A stretch of DNA of 64,000 nt. Origin: PSRF01 sp051000815 (GTDB lineage: Bacteria; Acidobacteriota; Blastocatellia; Pyrinomonadales; Pyrinomonadaceae). The position numbers and the translations under genes are program-made. The notes under the pieces were generated by a model. The model saw nothing but the letters and a program-made list of their open reading frames with translations. It searched no databases and was not told where the DNA came from. The DNA is taken from NCBI GenBank assembly GCA_051000815.1, contig JBPCNX010000094.1, positions 1 through 64,000 of the forward strand, given 5' to 3'. Shown piece after piece: positions 25,911 through 34,885 of this stretch; the first letter of the stretch is position 1, and every line of letters starts with the position of its first letter.

Positions 25911-26993
25911 ATGAAATCTTCCTGCCTGTTCTGCTTCGCGCTCATGCTTCTCCCTTTACTCTTACTTCCGGCGTCGGGGCAGACGCCAAAATCAAAAGCT
26001 GCGGCGATGGATGACCTATTTGAGGAATACGCCCGGCCCGGAGTGCCCGGCGCGAGTGTGATTGTCATCAAGAACGGCAGGGCCCTCTTCAAGAAGGCCT
26101 ATGGTTTGGCGAATCTGGAGGACAAGATTGCCGCCACCACGAGCACAAACTACCGCCTGGCTTCTGTTACGAAGCAATTCACTGCCATGGCGATCATGAT
26201 TCTCGCCCAGCGCAAAAAACTCTCGTATAAAGATCGGTTAACTGACTTCTTCCCAGGTTTTCCTGAATATGGCAAACAAATCACTGTGCGTCACCTGCTG
26301 AATCACACATCGGGACTGATTGCCTACGAAGACGTTATGGACGACAACGCTCTTACGCCGCTCACCGATCAGGACGTGCTCGACTTAATGAAGCAACAAA
26401 ACCACACTCACTTCCCGCCCGGGACTCAGTATCGCTACAGCAACGGTGGCTATGTCCTGCTTGGTCTGATCGTCGAGAAGGCGTCAGGAACTTCGTTTCC
26501 GGAGTTCCTGCGAAAGAACATCTTTGCTCCGCTAAGGATGAAGCATACCGTGCTCTACCACCGCGATGACCATTCAGATCGAAGCCGGGCCTACGGCTAC
26601 TCGAAGCGAGGCGATGCTTTTGTGCGAACGGACCAAAGTCTGACCAGCTCGACGCGCGGCGATGGAACTGTCTATTCGTCAGTGGAAGATCTTTACAGAT
26701 GGGATCAGGCCCTCTACGGCACCCGGCTTGTCAATGCGGCTGCACTTAAACAAGCATTTACTGCGGCTGCGAAAGTTGACGAAGACACCGATTACGGGTT
26801 TGGCTGGTTCATCGAGAGCAGGCGTGGGCTGAGAACTGTGTGGCACAGTGGCAATACAATCGGCTTTACACAATTTATTCGCCGCTTCCCCGATCAGAAG
26901 TTCACGATCATTGTGCAAGCCAATCGAAACGATGCCCCGCTTGCCCAACTGGTTGACAAGATTGAAGAGCTTTACCTGGTAGACGTGAAGTAA
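25911..26993 (+). CDS. secreted serine hydrolase, class C beta-lactamase/CubicO family
   Basis: A 360-residue protein with a signal peptide (LFCFALMLLPLLLLPASGQ). It has the beta-lactamase fold motifs: SxxK as SVTK (S85, K88), the YxN motif in YRYSNGGYVLLGLIVEKASG, and the HxG motif WHSGNT near the end. Serine is the nucleophile. This group hydrolyses peptides or esters and is mostly not antibiotic-specific. ATG 25911 opens the signal peptide. It lies directly downstream of MITE A copy 2, which may affect its expression. Confidence 0.85.
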   Translation: MKSSCLFCFALMLLPLLLLPASGQTPKSKAAAMDDLFEEYARPGVPGASVIVIKNGRALFKKAYGLANLEDKIAATTSTNYRLASVTKQFTAMAIMILAQRKKLSYKDRLTDFFPGFPEYGKQITVRHLLNHTSGLIAYEDVMDDNALTPLTDQDVLDLMKQQNHTHFPPGTQYRYSNGGYVLLGLIVEKASGTSFPEFLRKNIFAPLRMKHTVLYHRDDHSDRSRAYGYSKRGDAFVRTDQSLTSSTRGDGTVYSSVEDLYRWDQALYGTRLVNAAALKQAFTAAAKVDEDTDYGFGWFIESRRGLRTVWHSGNTIGFTQFIRRFPDQKFTIIVQANRNDAPLAQLVDKIEELYLVDVK

Positions 26994-27150
26994 GTCTGTC
27001 ATTGGCAGATGGCCCTGGCTGAGCGAGCGTCGTTATAGACTCAACCTAGTCGTCAGCGATCAGAAGTCGCTTGCCCGCAGAGGCAAAGCGATTCACACTG
27101 AGCGCACCAAAGTCGCCTCGGCATTTTCGTAAAGGAGCACTCCGAACGTC

Positions 27151-27786
27151 ATGAATATTTTTAGCCTCAGTCTTGCCGGCCTGCTGCTGGCAACTTTATC
27201 TTTCCCGGTAATCGGGCAGCGACGACGGGCCGCCGCGGCACCCAAGGCCACGGCTCCGCAAGTCGCGCCCGCGGCCAAGCCGGCAGCGGCTGAGATGAAG
27301 ATTGCCTTAATAGACACTGCTGTTTTTGGCGATGATAAGGAAGGCATCATTCGCTTCCGCGATGCCGTTAAGTCTCTGGAACAGGAGTTCAAACAGACCG
27401 AGACTGATATTCAAACCCTGCAAACTCGGATCGACGCTCTCACCGAAGAGATCAAGAAACTTAACCAGGCATCTGTCGTGTCTCCCGAGACCATAAGCGC
27501 CAGGCAGGCCGAGGTGGAACGTCTGCTGCTCGAGCGCAAGGTTAAGCAGGAAAAAGGGCAGAAGGATTTTGAACGACGCTACAATGAAGTTGCCAATCCG
27601 ATCTCCAGAGATATTGGCGACGCGCTTAGCAAGTTCGCCGAGCAGCGCGGAATCACACTCACGCTCGACGTTAGCAAGTTCATGCCGGCAATTCTGACAA
27701 TGAGTCCGGGGCTGGATCTCACAAAAGAGTTTATCGCCGACTACAACAGCAAGAATCCGGGGGCGGCAACTACGCCACGGCCCTGA
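27151..27786 (+). CDS. OmpH/Skp-like periplasmic chaperone
   Basis: A 211-residue protein with a signal peptide (LSLAGLLLATLSFPVIGQ) and an Ala/Pro-rich linker. The Skp/OmpH domain starts MKIALIDTAVFGDDKEGIIRF and has a coiled coil (KSLEQEFKQTETDIQTLQTR, then more) to about residue 150. It ends with the GDALSKFAEQRGITLTLDVSK segment, typical of OmpH-like proteins. Skp holds unfolded outer-membrane proteins in the periplasm. The next gene is an AraC regulator, not the usual bamA or lpx genes. AAAGGAG lies 13 nt upstream of ATG 27151. Confidence 0.8.
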   Translation: MNIFSLSLAGLLLATLSFPVIGQRRRAAAAPKATAPQVAPAAKPAAAEMKIALIDTAVFGDDKEGIIRFRDAVKSLEQEFKQTETDIQTLQTRIDALTEEIKKLNQASVVSPETISARQAEVERLLLERKVKQEKGQKDFERRYNEVANPISRDIGDALSKFAEQRGITLTLDVSKFMPAILTMSPGLDLTKEFIADYNSKNPGAATTPRP

Positions 27787-27817
27787 CCAGACTCACGGCC
27801 ACAACTCGTTTCGCATT

Positions 27818-28600
27818 ATGTCGCAACCGCAATTCGCTTCTCCGAAAGATCAAGCCGCCAAACGTCCGGCGCGCCGGAAAACTGAATTGCTCCCGGATGG
27901 GGCTTTGCTGTTTGAAGATGAATTCACAGGTGGTGCGATTGATACGACCGTAATTACCTGCACAGGGTGGCTGCTGGAGCTTCATGAATTAACATCCGGA
28001 AGGGTTCTCTTTTTCACTCGCTCGCGCAAAGTTAGTCCGGCGACCAACTGCTTCGGCATTCTTTATCCCCCGTTTACGATGACTCATCTTTGCTTCGAAA
28101 ACCCTCGAGGCCGAGTGAGCGGGATTGCCGCAAGTGAACCCTTGCCACCTGAATTTGCGAGGACGCCAATCGTCTTTGACACTACGTGCACCGCTCCGCC
28201 TGTCAGCGTGAGCAGTGCGTGCGAACTATTGCGCGGCGGCGCTAATCGAGAACCCGTCGATGTGAATCCCACGGCATCTTTACTCTCCGTCAAAGCAAAG
28301 AGATTGATCGACACCAACTATCTGGATTATCCCTCGATAGCGCGCATCGCGGAGCGCCTGGGTGTTTCGCATGCGCACCTGTCGCGACAGTTCAGAACGG
28401 ATTTTAGTATGAGTCCGAGCGAGTATCTTCGCAGGCTGCGAGTCGCTGACGCACCGCTACGGTTGGCACGCGGCGAGGCGATCATCAAGGTTTCTCACGA
28501 CGTTGGCTATAACGATTTGAGCCGCTTCTACAAGCAGTTTCGCAAAACTACGAATACCTCACCGGGAGTATGCAAAACCCTGCTCGGCTCCCAACGCTAA
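27818..28600 (+). CDS. AraC-family transcriptional regulator
   Basis: A 260-residue protein. The C-terminal 100 residues form the double helix-turn-helix AraC domain (SIARIAERLGVSHAHLSRQFRTDF and ISH-type second helix KVSHDVGYNDLSRFYKQFRKTTNTSPG). The N-terminal 150 residues are a sensor part I cannot assign. It lies 97 bp upstream of a RibD_C reductase, a plausible target. Confidence 0.85.
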   Translation: MSQPQFASPKDQAAKRPARRKTELLPDGALLFEDEFTGGAIDTTVITCTGWLLELHELTSGRVLFFTRSRKVSPATNCFGILYPPFTMTHLCFENPRGRVSGIAASEPLPPEFARTPIVFDTTCTAPPVSVSSACELLRGGANREPVDVNPTASLLSVKAKRLIDTNYLDYPSIARIAERLGVSHAHLSRQFRTDFSMSPSEYLRRLRVADAPLRLARGEAIIKVSHDVGYNDLSRFYKQFRKTTNTSPGVCKTLLGSQR

Positions 28601-28697
28601 TCAATATCAAGAAACGCCAAGACAGGAAGGTAGACGAGTCGTAGACTTGGCCTCTAACCCGGAGGCTTTACTGCCACCGGCGTCGCGAGGGTTTCAT

Positions 28698-29246
28698 ATG
28701 CGGTTAGTCACGTTCGGAGTCGCCAACAGTCTCGACAATTTCATAGCCCGACCGGATGACGCGGTCGATTGGCTCGTTTGGGACAAGGAGGTTGCGGCAA
28801 TCTCAAAAAAGTTCTTTAAGACCGTCGATACAGTGGTGATGGGCCGCAAGACTTACGAGGTCGCCGCGAGGAGTGGCGACGGCGCCTATCCGGGCGTCAA
28901 GAACTACGTCTTCTCGCGGACCATTAAGAAAGCGCCGAGCAAAAAGATCGAGTTCATTTCACAGGACGCTGCAGAATTCGTACGCAAATTGAAACATGAG
29001 AAAGGCAAGGGCATTTGTGTGATGGGCGGCGGCGAGTTGGCACGAGCACTCTTTAAGGCGCGTCTAATCGATCAGATTGGATTGAACATTCAGCCGGTGC
29101 TGCTGGGCTCGGGCGTTCCGCTCTTTTATGAAATGGATCAGCAACTCGATTTGGAGTTGCTGGAATTTAAGACGCTCAAGAGCGGCAGCGTCTTTGTTTT
29201 TTATCGAGTCAAGCAGGACAAACCGGAAGCATCAGCCGCAGATTAA
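28698..29246 (+). CDS. RibD C-terminal/dihydrofolate-reductase-like protein (2 of 3)
   Basis: A 182-residue RibD_C protein: FGVANSLDNFIARPDDAVDW, VVMGRKTYEVAA, NYVFSRTI, the nucleotide site GKGICVMGGGELARALF and QPVLLGSGVPLFY. ATG 28698 follows GAGG (28687-28690) and begins at the conserved N-terminal strand; the frame is open 17 codons further upstream without a ribosome site. It lies after the AraC regulator and before a third paralogue. The final residues (PEASAAD) are encoded by a GCCGCAGATTAACGCGGATT tract. Confidence 0.85.
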   Translation: MRLVTFGVANSLDNFIARPDDAVDWLVWDKEVAAISKKFFKTVDTVVMGRKTYEVAARSGDGAYPGVKNYVFSRTIKKAPSKKIEFISQDAAEFVRKLKHEKGKGICVMGGGELARALFKARLIDQIGLNIQPVLLGSGVPLFYEMDQQLDLELLEFKTLKSGSVFVFYRVKQDKPEASAAD

Positions 29247-29351
29247 CGCGGATTGCGCGGATTAGATTTGCAGTAAAAAGGCCCATGCGCTTGTGGGGTT
29301 GAACACAAAGTAACAGGTCGCGTTGCCAATCGGAGACGCCACACTAAAACG

Positions 29352-29921
29352 ATGCGCAAGGTGAAATACTTTATCGCTAATAGTCTCGACAACTTCATCG
29401 CTCGACCGGGTGGCGCGGTGGAGTGGCTCTTCAACGACGGCACAAACTATGGGATGGCGGAATTCTTTCGCTCAATCGACACCATCCTGCTGGGACGCAA
29501 AACGTTCGACTTCGCCAACAGCCAAACCGAAAAGTCTAAACGCCGGACCAGAAAAGCGAAACGTAAGGGTGGCGTCGGATGGGGTATGAAGAGCTACGTT
29601 TTTTCTCGCACTCTAAAACCCGAAGATCATGATGATGTCACTATCATTTCTGAAGAGGCCGGAAAGTTTGTTCGCAGTTTGAAAAGTCAGCCGGGCAAAG
29701 ACATCTGGCTGATGGGCGGAGGCCAGTTAGCCGGGAGCTTACTGGCGGAAGATGTCGTCGACGAGATTAGCCTGAACATTCATCCCGTCCTGCTGGGACG
29801 CGGTATTCCTCTATTTACTGAGCTCGCCAATCAAGTCAATTTGGAGCTGTTCGCCTCGAAGGCTCATAAGAATGGCTGCGTGCAGGTCGACTACCGCGTG
29901 AAGCATTCAGAGCTCGCTTGA
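29352..29921 (+). CDS. RibD C-terminal/dihydrofolate-reductase-like protein (3 of 3)
   Basis: A 189-residue paralogue of the preceding gene, with YFIANSLDNFIARPGGAVEW, ILLGRKTFDFA, YVFSRTL, IWLMGGGQLAGSLL and HPVLLGRGIPLF. It has an unusually basic insertion (EKSKRRTRKAKRKGG) after the second conserved block, about 20 residues long. Starts at ATG 29352. It probably arose by duplication of 28698-29246 or a relative. Confidence 0.85.
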   Translation: MRKVKYFIANSLDNFIARPGGAVEWLFNDGTNYGMAEFFRSIDTILLGRKTFDFANSQTEKSKRRTRKAKRKGGVGWGMKSYVFSRTLKPEDHDDVTIISEEAGKFVRSLKSQPGKDIWLMGGGQLAGSLLAEDVVDEISLNIHPVLLGRGIPLFTELANQVNLELFASKAHKNGCVQVDYRVKHSELA

Positions 29922-29957
29922 TTTTCAGTTTTGCTATGCCGAGTATAAGTTCCGGCC

Positions 29958-32489
29958 CTAACGAAACAGATCGCTGATATCCAGCGAGAAAACCAGCGCG
30001 CCGCGCCCTTCCCCTCTTCGCCGGTTGGGGTTTAAGGAATAACCAGCCGTTAAATCGAGTGAAACAACACTCAGACGCATTCCAGCTCCAACGCCGTAAC
30101 GAGTGCCGCCAATATCCGGGCCAATTGTCGGGCCGAGACGCGCGACATCAAACATAACTACAGGACTTACCGCAATCAGGTTCAACTCACGAAACGTTAC
30201 GTCGAGGATGCGAGCCGTGTAAGCGACATCCTGATTCGCCTTTCGTTCCAAATCCGAAACGGTGACGCGCTTCAGGCCGTCCTTCATTTGGTCTTGAAGA
30301 GTTGGCAATTCCTTTGCGGCAGCGAGAAGCCGTTGACCTTGTGACGCCAGGCCGGCGGCAGCCAGCGGCGCTTGCATGCCAGCTACATACTTCCCGACCG
30401 CTGAAAGCATGGCTGGCGCCACCGGACCAAAGCCGATCGCCAACAGGTGCAGATTATTTTTGGCGATGTCGGCGTCCTCGCCGCGAGCCGCTTCGACCGA
30501 TGCTTTGGATGTTGTGACGTACGACCTGGCGCGATCAAAGGCGTTCTGCAATTCTTCCTTCGAGTTGGCCGGCAGGTTTGTCATCTGACCCTCGATGCCG
30601 TCGAGGATCGTCCCCAACTCAGTCAGGTGCCGGCCGATTTCGTTCAGCGGCGTCTGGGCCTGAATCAACTCCTGCGGGTTAGTCCTGGCAAGACTGGCAA
30701 TCTCCTCATAGCGTTGCTGCACGGCCACCCTGGACGTTTCAAGTCTGTCGTTATGCGCCTTCAGTCTGCTATGGAGCTCGGCAAGACCTGCTTCCTGAAG
30801 TGCCGACAAAATATCAGTGTTGATGGTTTGACTGATCCCGCCGATCTTCGAGGTCTCCGGCATGCCATTAAAGCCGACCGCGAGACTTCTGATTTGGGCG
30901 AATTCAAGAGGCGCGGGTTTTACCTCTCCCGTGTCTTCGTCCTTTTCTCGTTCGGCGATCTTGTCCCTGACAGTTTCAATCTCGGCTACAAACTCCTCCA
31001 AATCGATCGGGATCGCATCGGGCACTGGGTTGAGTTGGCGCAACTCTTTTTGGATGTCTTGCAGAATGCTACTAGTGTCGGTCTTAAGTCTTTCCTTGAG
31101 CGCGAGAAACTGCGGCGTTTCACTTAAGTAGCTGGCAATGGCAACAAGCCGCGAACCCGCCAGCTGTCCACCGAGAGCCTGCTTCACGCGAACGTCATGA
31201 ACGATCTCGCTCGGAATCGCGCCTCGCGCCCAAACCGTTTGCGCCAGGGTCACATTCGCCGAGAAAAACTTTTCTCCACCGACCGTTGTGCCGGAAGCAG
31301 TGAGGCCAAGGCGATTCTGCGGAAAGCTGCGAATGAAAGGGCTACTCCGAATCTGCCAATCATCACCCTGAATAAATTCGCGCGTGCTGTTTCCGCCAAA
31401 GAAGCGCTCGGCAACGGGAACCCCGTCCGATGAGGAATGAATGTGGCCTGCGTTAAACTGTGCGTCGAGCCGCAGGGGCATGTGCTCGCGCGTTAGAAAG
31501 CGCACGGAATAAGAAGTATCGACGAGCTGCTTGACGTAATCAGCACGTAGTCCTCTTTTGTTCGCGCCAATCTGTAATCCGTAAGACGCGCGCCACGATT
31601 GCCTACCCAGGTTGAGCGTGCTGCCTACATACATCTTGACCGCGCCGTAACCGGAATTTGCGAGAGCTGCTGCCGGCAACGTGTTCTGATCCAGATCGGA
31701 CTGACGGTTTCCCCCTTCAATAGAAGAACCAAACCGCATGATAATGTCCTGGGAACCGAGCGGCCTGGTGGCGGCAAAAAATTGGCCCAGGACCGTCGCC
31801 TCTTTAACGTCGTTGGCAAACCGGTAAGACGCTTTGGTGCCGCCGAAAATCGCTCGCGAACGGTTATAACCGCCGTAAGGCTGGGGCAGTAGTTTTCCCT
31901 TGAGACGTGAAAAAGCGCCGGGAGCAAATTCGCGTGTGAGCCGGTCGTGCCGTTTTTCAAAGAAGCCAACGAGGTAAGAAATCGGCCCGCTGGTAACGAC
32001 CCAGTAGACCACTTCAAGGGTCTTCGCATTCGCATCACACGCACGCAACGATGGCAGGGTCGTCACGAACTTGAAACGCTCACCCGGCTCGAGAGTGCCG
32101 TTTCGGTTAGTTAAGTCCGCCAACAGCTCGATGTAGCCAAGGTTGGAGAATTTTTCGCCAATCTTGAGTCCCTTGTTTTGCCCCGCAAGGATCGTCTGGG
32201 ATTCCTGAAGCTTTACCTCTAAGGGCCTCCTCACTACACCGAGAAAGTCCAGAGGCGTCTCGATCCGAATGGACTTAACCGAATAACCTTCTCGCTCATA
32301 ATGATCGGCGTTCAGGGGACAAGTCTCCCTCCGATCAGCCCCGTCCTGAGCAAGCCCCGTAGCATTCTGGCAAACACACAGTGTTACCAGCACCAGCAAC
32401 GCATACCTTAATCGGCGCGAGAATGAGACACGAGTGCTAAGACGCTCCCCGCGGAGCGCCTGCATGAATGACGCCGGTGAGAATGTCAC
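29958..32489 (-). CDS. Omp85/BamA-superfamily outer-membrane barrel with large helical insertion
   Basis: An 843-residue protein with an export signal (YALLVLVTLCVCQNATGLAQ). A POTRA-like segment at about residues 67-170 includes GLKIGEKFSNLGYIELLADL. The barrel begins near residue 210. The conserved Omp85 loop-6 region appears as ERFFGGNSTREFIQGDDW (361-378), though the usual RGF is REF. The C-terminal strands (GTRYGVGAGMRLSV, LDLTAGYSLN, ALVFSLDISDLFR) end the protein as in BamA/TamA. Between about residues 425 and 755 lies a mostly helical domain (RVAVQQRYEEIASLARTNPQ, for example), not usual within a barrel. It starts at GTG 32489, which overlaps the preceding stop by 4 nt; ATG 32465 is an alternative. 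Confidence 0.7.
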   Translation of the reverse strand: MTFSPASFMQALRGERLSTRVSFSRRLRYALLVLVTLCVCQNATGLAQDGADRRETCPLNADHYEREGYSVKSIRIETPLDFLGVVRRPLEVKLQESQTILAGQNKGLKIGEKFSNLGYIELLADLTNRNGTLEPGERFKFVTTLPSLRACDANAKTLEVVYWVVTSGPISYLVGFFEKRHDRLTREFAPGAFSRLKGKLLPQPYGGYNRSRAIFGGTKASYRFANDVKEATVLGQFFAATRPLGSQDIIMRFGSSIEGGNRQSDLDQNTLPAAALANSGYGAVKMYVGSTLNLGRQSWRASYGLQIGANKRGLRADYVKQLVDTSYSVRFLTREHMPLRLDAQFNAGHIHSSSDGVPVAERFFGGNSTREFIQGDDWQIRSSPFIRSFPQNRLGLTASGTTVGGEKFFSANVTLAQTVWARGAIPSEIVHDVRVKQALGGQLAGSRLVAIASYLSETPQFLALKERLKTDTSSILQDIQKELRQLNPVPDAIPIDLEEFVAEIETVRDKIAEREKDEDTGEVKPAPLEFAQIRSLAVGFNGMPETSKIGGISQTINTDILSALQEAGLAELHSRLKAHNDRLETSRVAVQQRYEEIASLARTNPQELIQAQTPLNEIGRHLTELGTILDGIEGQMTNLPANSKEELQNAFDRARSYVTTSKASVEAARGEDADIAKNNLHLLAIGFGPVAPAMLSAVGKYVAGMQAPLAAAGLASQGQRLLAAAKELPTLQDQMKDGLKRVTVSDLERKANQDVAYTARILDVTFRELNLIAVSPVVMFDVARLGPTIGPDIGGTRYGVGAGMRLSVVSLDLTAGYSLNPNRRRGEGRGALVFSLDISDLFR

Positions 32490-32842
32490 TTCTTAATTTC
32501 CAGCAGTTTCTGACCCAGCTCAGCCAACTTGGCGTCTTCGGTCGTTCCCTTCTTCAGCGCTTTCGCACGGTCGGTGAGCGGACCAGACAGAAATTCCAGC
32601 TGGGCCATGTTCATGCCCTGGGTCATGAGCGCCTCGGCTTTGGGGTTCAGCGTGTCGCCGACTCGAATGTCGAGCTTTACGCGATCCTGAAAACCTCCCT
32701 CTACTTTGTCGCGCAACACAAAAATGATCAGGTAGAAGGGTTCATCGCCTATGCAACCTCTGGTAATACCGAACGATACCTGCCGTTTGTTGCTGGGTGC
32801 GAGGACCGCGAGATTTATTGAGAAGGGTTTACACTTTGCCAT
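32486..32842 (-). CDS. hypothetical protein coupled to the Omp85-like gene
   Basis: A 118-residue protein with no signal peptide. It has two beta-like segments (RDKVEGGFQDRVKLDIRVGD) and a helical end (FLSGPLTDRAKALKKGTTED then KLAELGQKLLEIKK). A ribosome site AAAGGAA lies just before ATG 32842. Its stop overlaps the GTG of the outer-membrane gene by 4 nt (GTGA), so the two are translationally coupled and probably work together. Family not recognised. Confidence 0.65.
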   Translation of the reverse strand: MAKCKPFSINLAVLAPSNKRQVSFGITRGCIGDEPFYLIIFVLRDKVEGGFQDRVKLDIRVGDTLNPKAEALMTQGMNMAQLEFLSGPLTDRAKALKKGTTEDAKLAELGQKLLEIKK

Positions 32843-33057
32843 GGAGTTTCCTTTCGTTAGGTTGGTTCAAATTCGGATGTGAGAGCGTCGGAAAATCTCC
32901 GAAGAGCTGGTGATGCGAGGTCTGGAGGATCCGAGCTTCGTTTTTCGAGCTCATACTATTCTCGAATCTCACGAGTTTCAAGTCCTGCGTTCGCGCCGGG
33001 AGCGAGACTATCGATACCCAGGGGTGGCAGTTACCACTAATCTCCCACTGTGCGAAC

Positions 33058-33583
33058 ATGAGCGCGATGAGTGAGTCTCGGCAAATTATCGAACGAATCG
33101 AGCGGCCGGCACCACGCGCATTTTATGAGCGCTACGTTAAGCCCAACCGGCCGGTGGTCATCACAGGAGCCACTCAGAATTGGAAGGCAATTAAGAGCTG
33201 GAGGTATTGTTACTCCGGTTCACTTTGATTCCGCTCATAATCTGCTGGTACAGATTCATGGCCGCAAAAAACTGCTTTTATTCCCGCCCCAGCAATCCCG
33301 CAGTCTTTACTATCCGTGCCTCAGTCTGGGTCACGTAAACTACAGTCCGGTGGATGTTGAAGCGCCTGACTACGAACGATTCCCATTGTTCAAGCGGGCT
33401 ACACCGTTGGAAGTTTTGCTGGCGCCGGGCGAAATTTTGTTTATCCCCGTTCGTTGGTGGCATTACGCGCGCGCTCTCGAGCCCACGATCTCGTTAAACT
33501 TCTGGTGGTTCTCGGCCGATAGCCTGCGGAGGATGTGGCATCCCTATCTGGTCTATAAGAAAGGCCGGCTGTTAGGACGCTGA
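33058..33583 (+). pseudogene. cupin_8/JmjC-like gene with internal deletion
   Basis: The frame from ATG 33058 encodes a typical cupin_8 N-terminus: RIERPAPRAFYERYVKPNRP, VVITGATQNWKAIKSW. After the W it runs into a short unrelated tail and stops at 33226-33228. From 33200 the next frame continues with the cupin core (GGIVTPVHFDSAHNLLVQI, GRKKLLLFPP) and the closing LAPGEILFIPVRWWHYARAL. The middle of about 100 residues that normally separates these parts is missing, and the join is out of frame. The retained part has the H-x-D motif (HFD) and a second His (WWH). The gene is therefore disabled by a deletion. Confidence 0.75.
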
Positions 33584-33763
33584 AGGGATTGGAAGCCCCG
33601 CAACGCGATTCACGCTGAAGACGTGAAAGCCGTTGGGTAATTTGCAGGTCAGGAAGGTGGACCCTGTACCCGCTATTAACTTCAATCCCTTCGGGATTGT
33701 TACCTTGCAAATCCGCTTGCAAGCGTCGCGACGCTTGATCCTTTCAGCCTGCAGGCAAAGATC
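33584..33763. other. gene-free region with short palindromes
   Basis: No gene seen. The region carries small hairpins such as AATCCCTTCGGGATT and GCAAATCCGCTTGCAAGCG. They resemble remnants of a dispersed repeat. Confidence 0.4.
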
Positions 33764-33985
33764 TCATTTATTCCTTTCCTTCTCCTTCGGCCGATCCAGC
33801 TTGTCGTACGCGTCAACCTCAGTAGTCTTGATTATGCGGAAGACAGTCTTGCCCCTCTTCATTTCCTTTACGCCAGTGATGGAATCTAAAGCCGGCATTC
33901 CAGCACGCAGCGGGTCGAGAGGTTTGTTCGGCCTCGGAGCTCGTGTCTTTGTCTTGCTTGCCTTTTTCTTTGACCCTCGCGCCAT
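33764..33985 (-). CDS. small protein sharing the GMPAxDSITG/RIIKTxExDAY motif
   Basis: A 73-residue protein with a Lys/Arg-rich N-terminus (GSKKKASKTKTRAPRP), then AGMPALDSITGVKEM and VFRIIKTTEVDAYDKL, and a basic end. The two motifs recur, in the same order and spacing class, in the neighbouring larger protein (34013-34885). The ribosome site GAGG precedes ATG 33985. It is 27 bp downstream of that gene and reads like a short paralogue of its N-terminal module. Function unknown. Confidence 0.55.
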   Translation of the reverse strand: MARGSKKKASKTKTRAPRPNKPLDPLRAGMPALDSITGVKEMKRGKTVFRIIKTTEVDAYDKLDRPKEKERNK

Positions 33986-34012
33986 CTCTTGTTTCCTCTT
34001 TAGCCAGGCGCC

Positions 34013-34885
34013 TCAGGTCGGGAAGGTAATTTTCGTGATCGGGTGGACCTCCCAAACAGTCGGCATGCGACTCTTCAAGCTTTTTGGCCCCGGCCGCGAC
34101 CCCGAACTGTGACTCGCATCAAAGAATAACGATCCCTCGACTGTGACGGGAATCGGTGGATCGTAGAAATCGTAGGTCAATCCCGGCAGATCGGCGGCGA
34201 AGAAGTTCTTATAAGCGTCGCGTGCTGCATTCAGTTTCGCGAAGGATGAGCTGTTGTTAGGCGGCAACCCGGACAATTCCATGGTCATGTAAACCTCGGG
34301 GGTCTTTGTTGGATTGCGGCCGATGATGAGGTGAAAGTCGTTGTCGTCTTCCCGGCTCGCCGCGTAGATGAAAGCCCTGACGCGAATGTTTCGCTTCTCC
34401 TCTTTGACTCGATTTGAAGTGGAGGTGGTCTTAATCTTTGGAACGTGATTTATCATCTCAACATCCGGAGTCAGCGAGTTAACAAGCGTTCTAACGTCCT
34501 GAAACTTTTCGGTGTCGGCGTTGGCGATAGATAGTTTCGCCGCTTTCCGCGCGGTCCCCTTAAATTTGTCTCCGGTTGGGGCAGCCATTGCTGCCATTGG
34601 CGCTCCAAGAGTTTCCTGCGCCGTGGCAGCTGCTTCATAGGCATCGATTTCATTGGTCTTGATGATGCGGTAAGTAGCTCCCGCGGGTGCCGCGGCTGCG
34701 GTTGGTGCTCCTGAAGGCGCGGGTGTAGTCATAACCTGGATTCCGGTGATTGAATCGATTGCCGGCATTCCGGCGCGACTGGAGACATCGGGCAAACTTG
34801 TTAAGATCTCCGTCGCTGACAGAATGGCAGGTGCTTTCTTCGCTGACTTTTTGCGGGCTGACGGCTTTCGGGGTGTTCGTGGCAT
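34013..34885 (-). CDS. hypothetical protein with RIIKTNEIDAYE motif
   Basis: A 290-residue protein. The N-terminus is basic and Lys-rich (RKPSARKKSAKKAP). AGMPAIDSITGIQVM follows near residue 40 and YRIIKTNEIDAYEAA near 75, with an Ala/Pro-rich linker between them. The C-terminal half (from about 150) looks like a mixed beta domain with IRVRAFIYAASREDDNDFHL, VYMTMELSGLPP and a final TVWEVHPITKITF. The WEVHP ending occurs in OB-like domains of uncharacterised proteins. ATG 34885 is chosen because GGAGG lies 9 nt upstream; ATG 34894 would abut the ribosome site. Function unknown. Confidence 0.6.
   Translation of the reverse strand: MPRTPRKPSARKKSAKKAPAILSATEILTSLPDVSSRAGMPAIDSITGIQVMTTPAPSGAPTAAAAPAGATYRIIKTNEIDAYEAAATAQETLGAPMAAMAAPTGDKFKGTARKAAKLSIANADTEKFQDVRTLVNSLTPDVEMINHVPKIKTTSTSNRVKEEKRNIRVRAFIYAASREDDNDFHLIIGRNPTKTPEVYMTMELSGLPPNNSSSFAKLNAARDAYKNFFAADLPGLTYDFYDPPIPVTVEGSLFFDASHSSGSRPGPKSLKSRMPTVWEVHPITKITFPT

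Noticed and set aside
25857..25911. Longer N-terminus of the CubicO protein starting at TTG 25857
   Set aside because: It lies inside MITE A copy 2 and lacks a ribosome site; the signal peptide begins at ATG 25911.
30302..31433. Several open frames on the + strand opposite the Omp85-like gene
   Set aside because: They are antisense shadows of a long gene with clear domain structure and have no ribosome sites.
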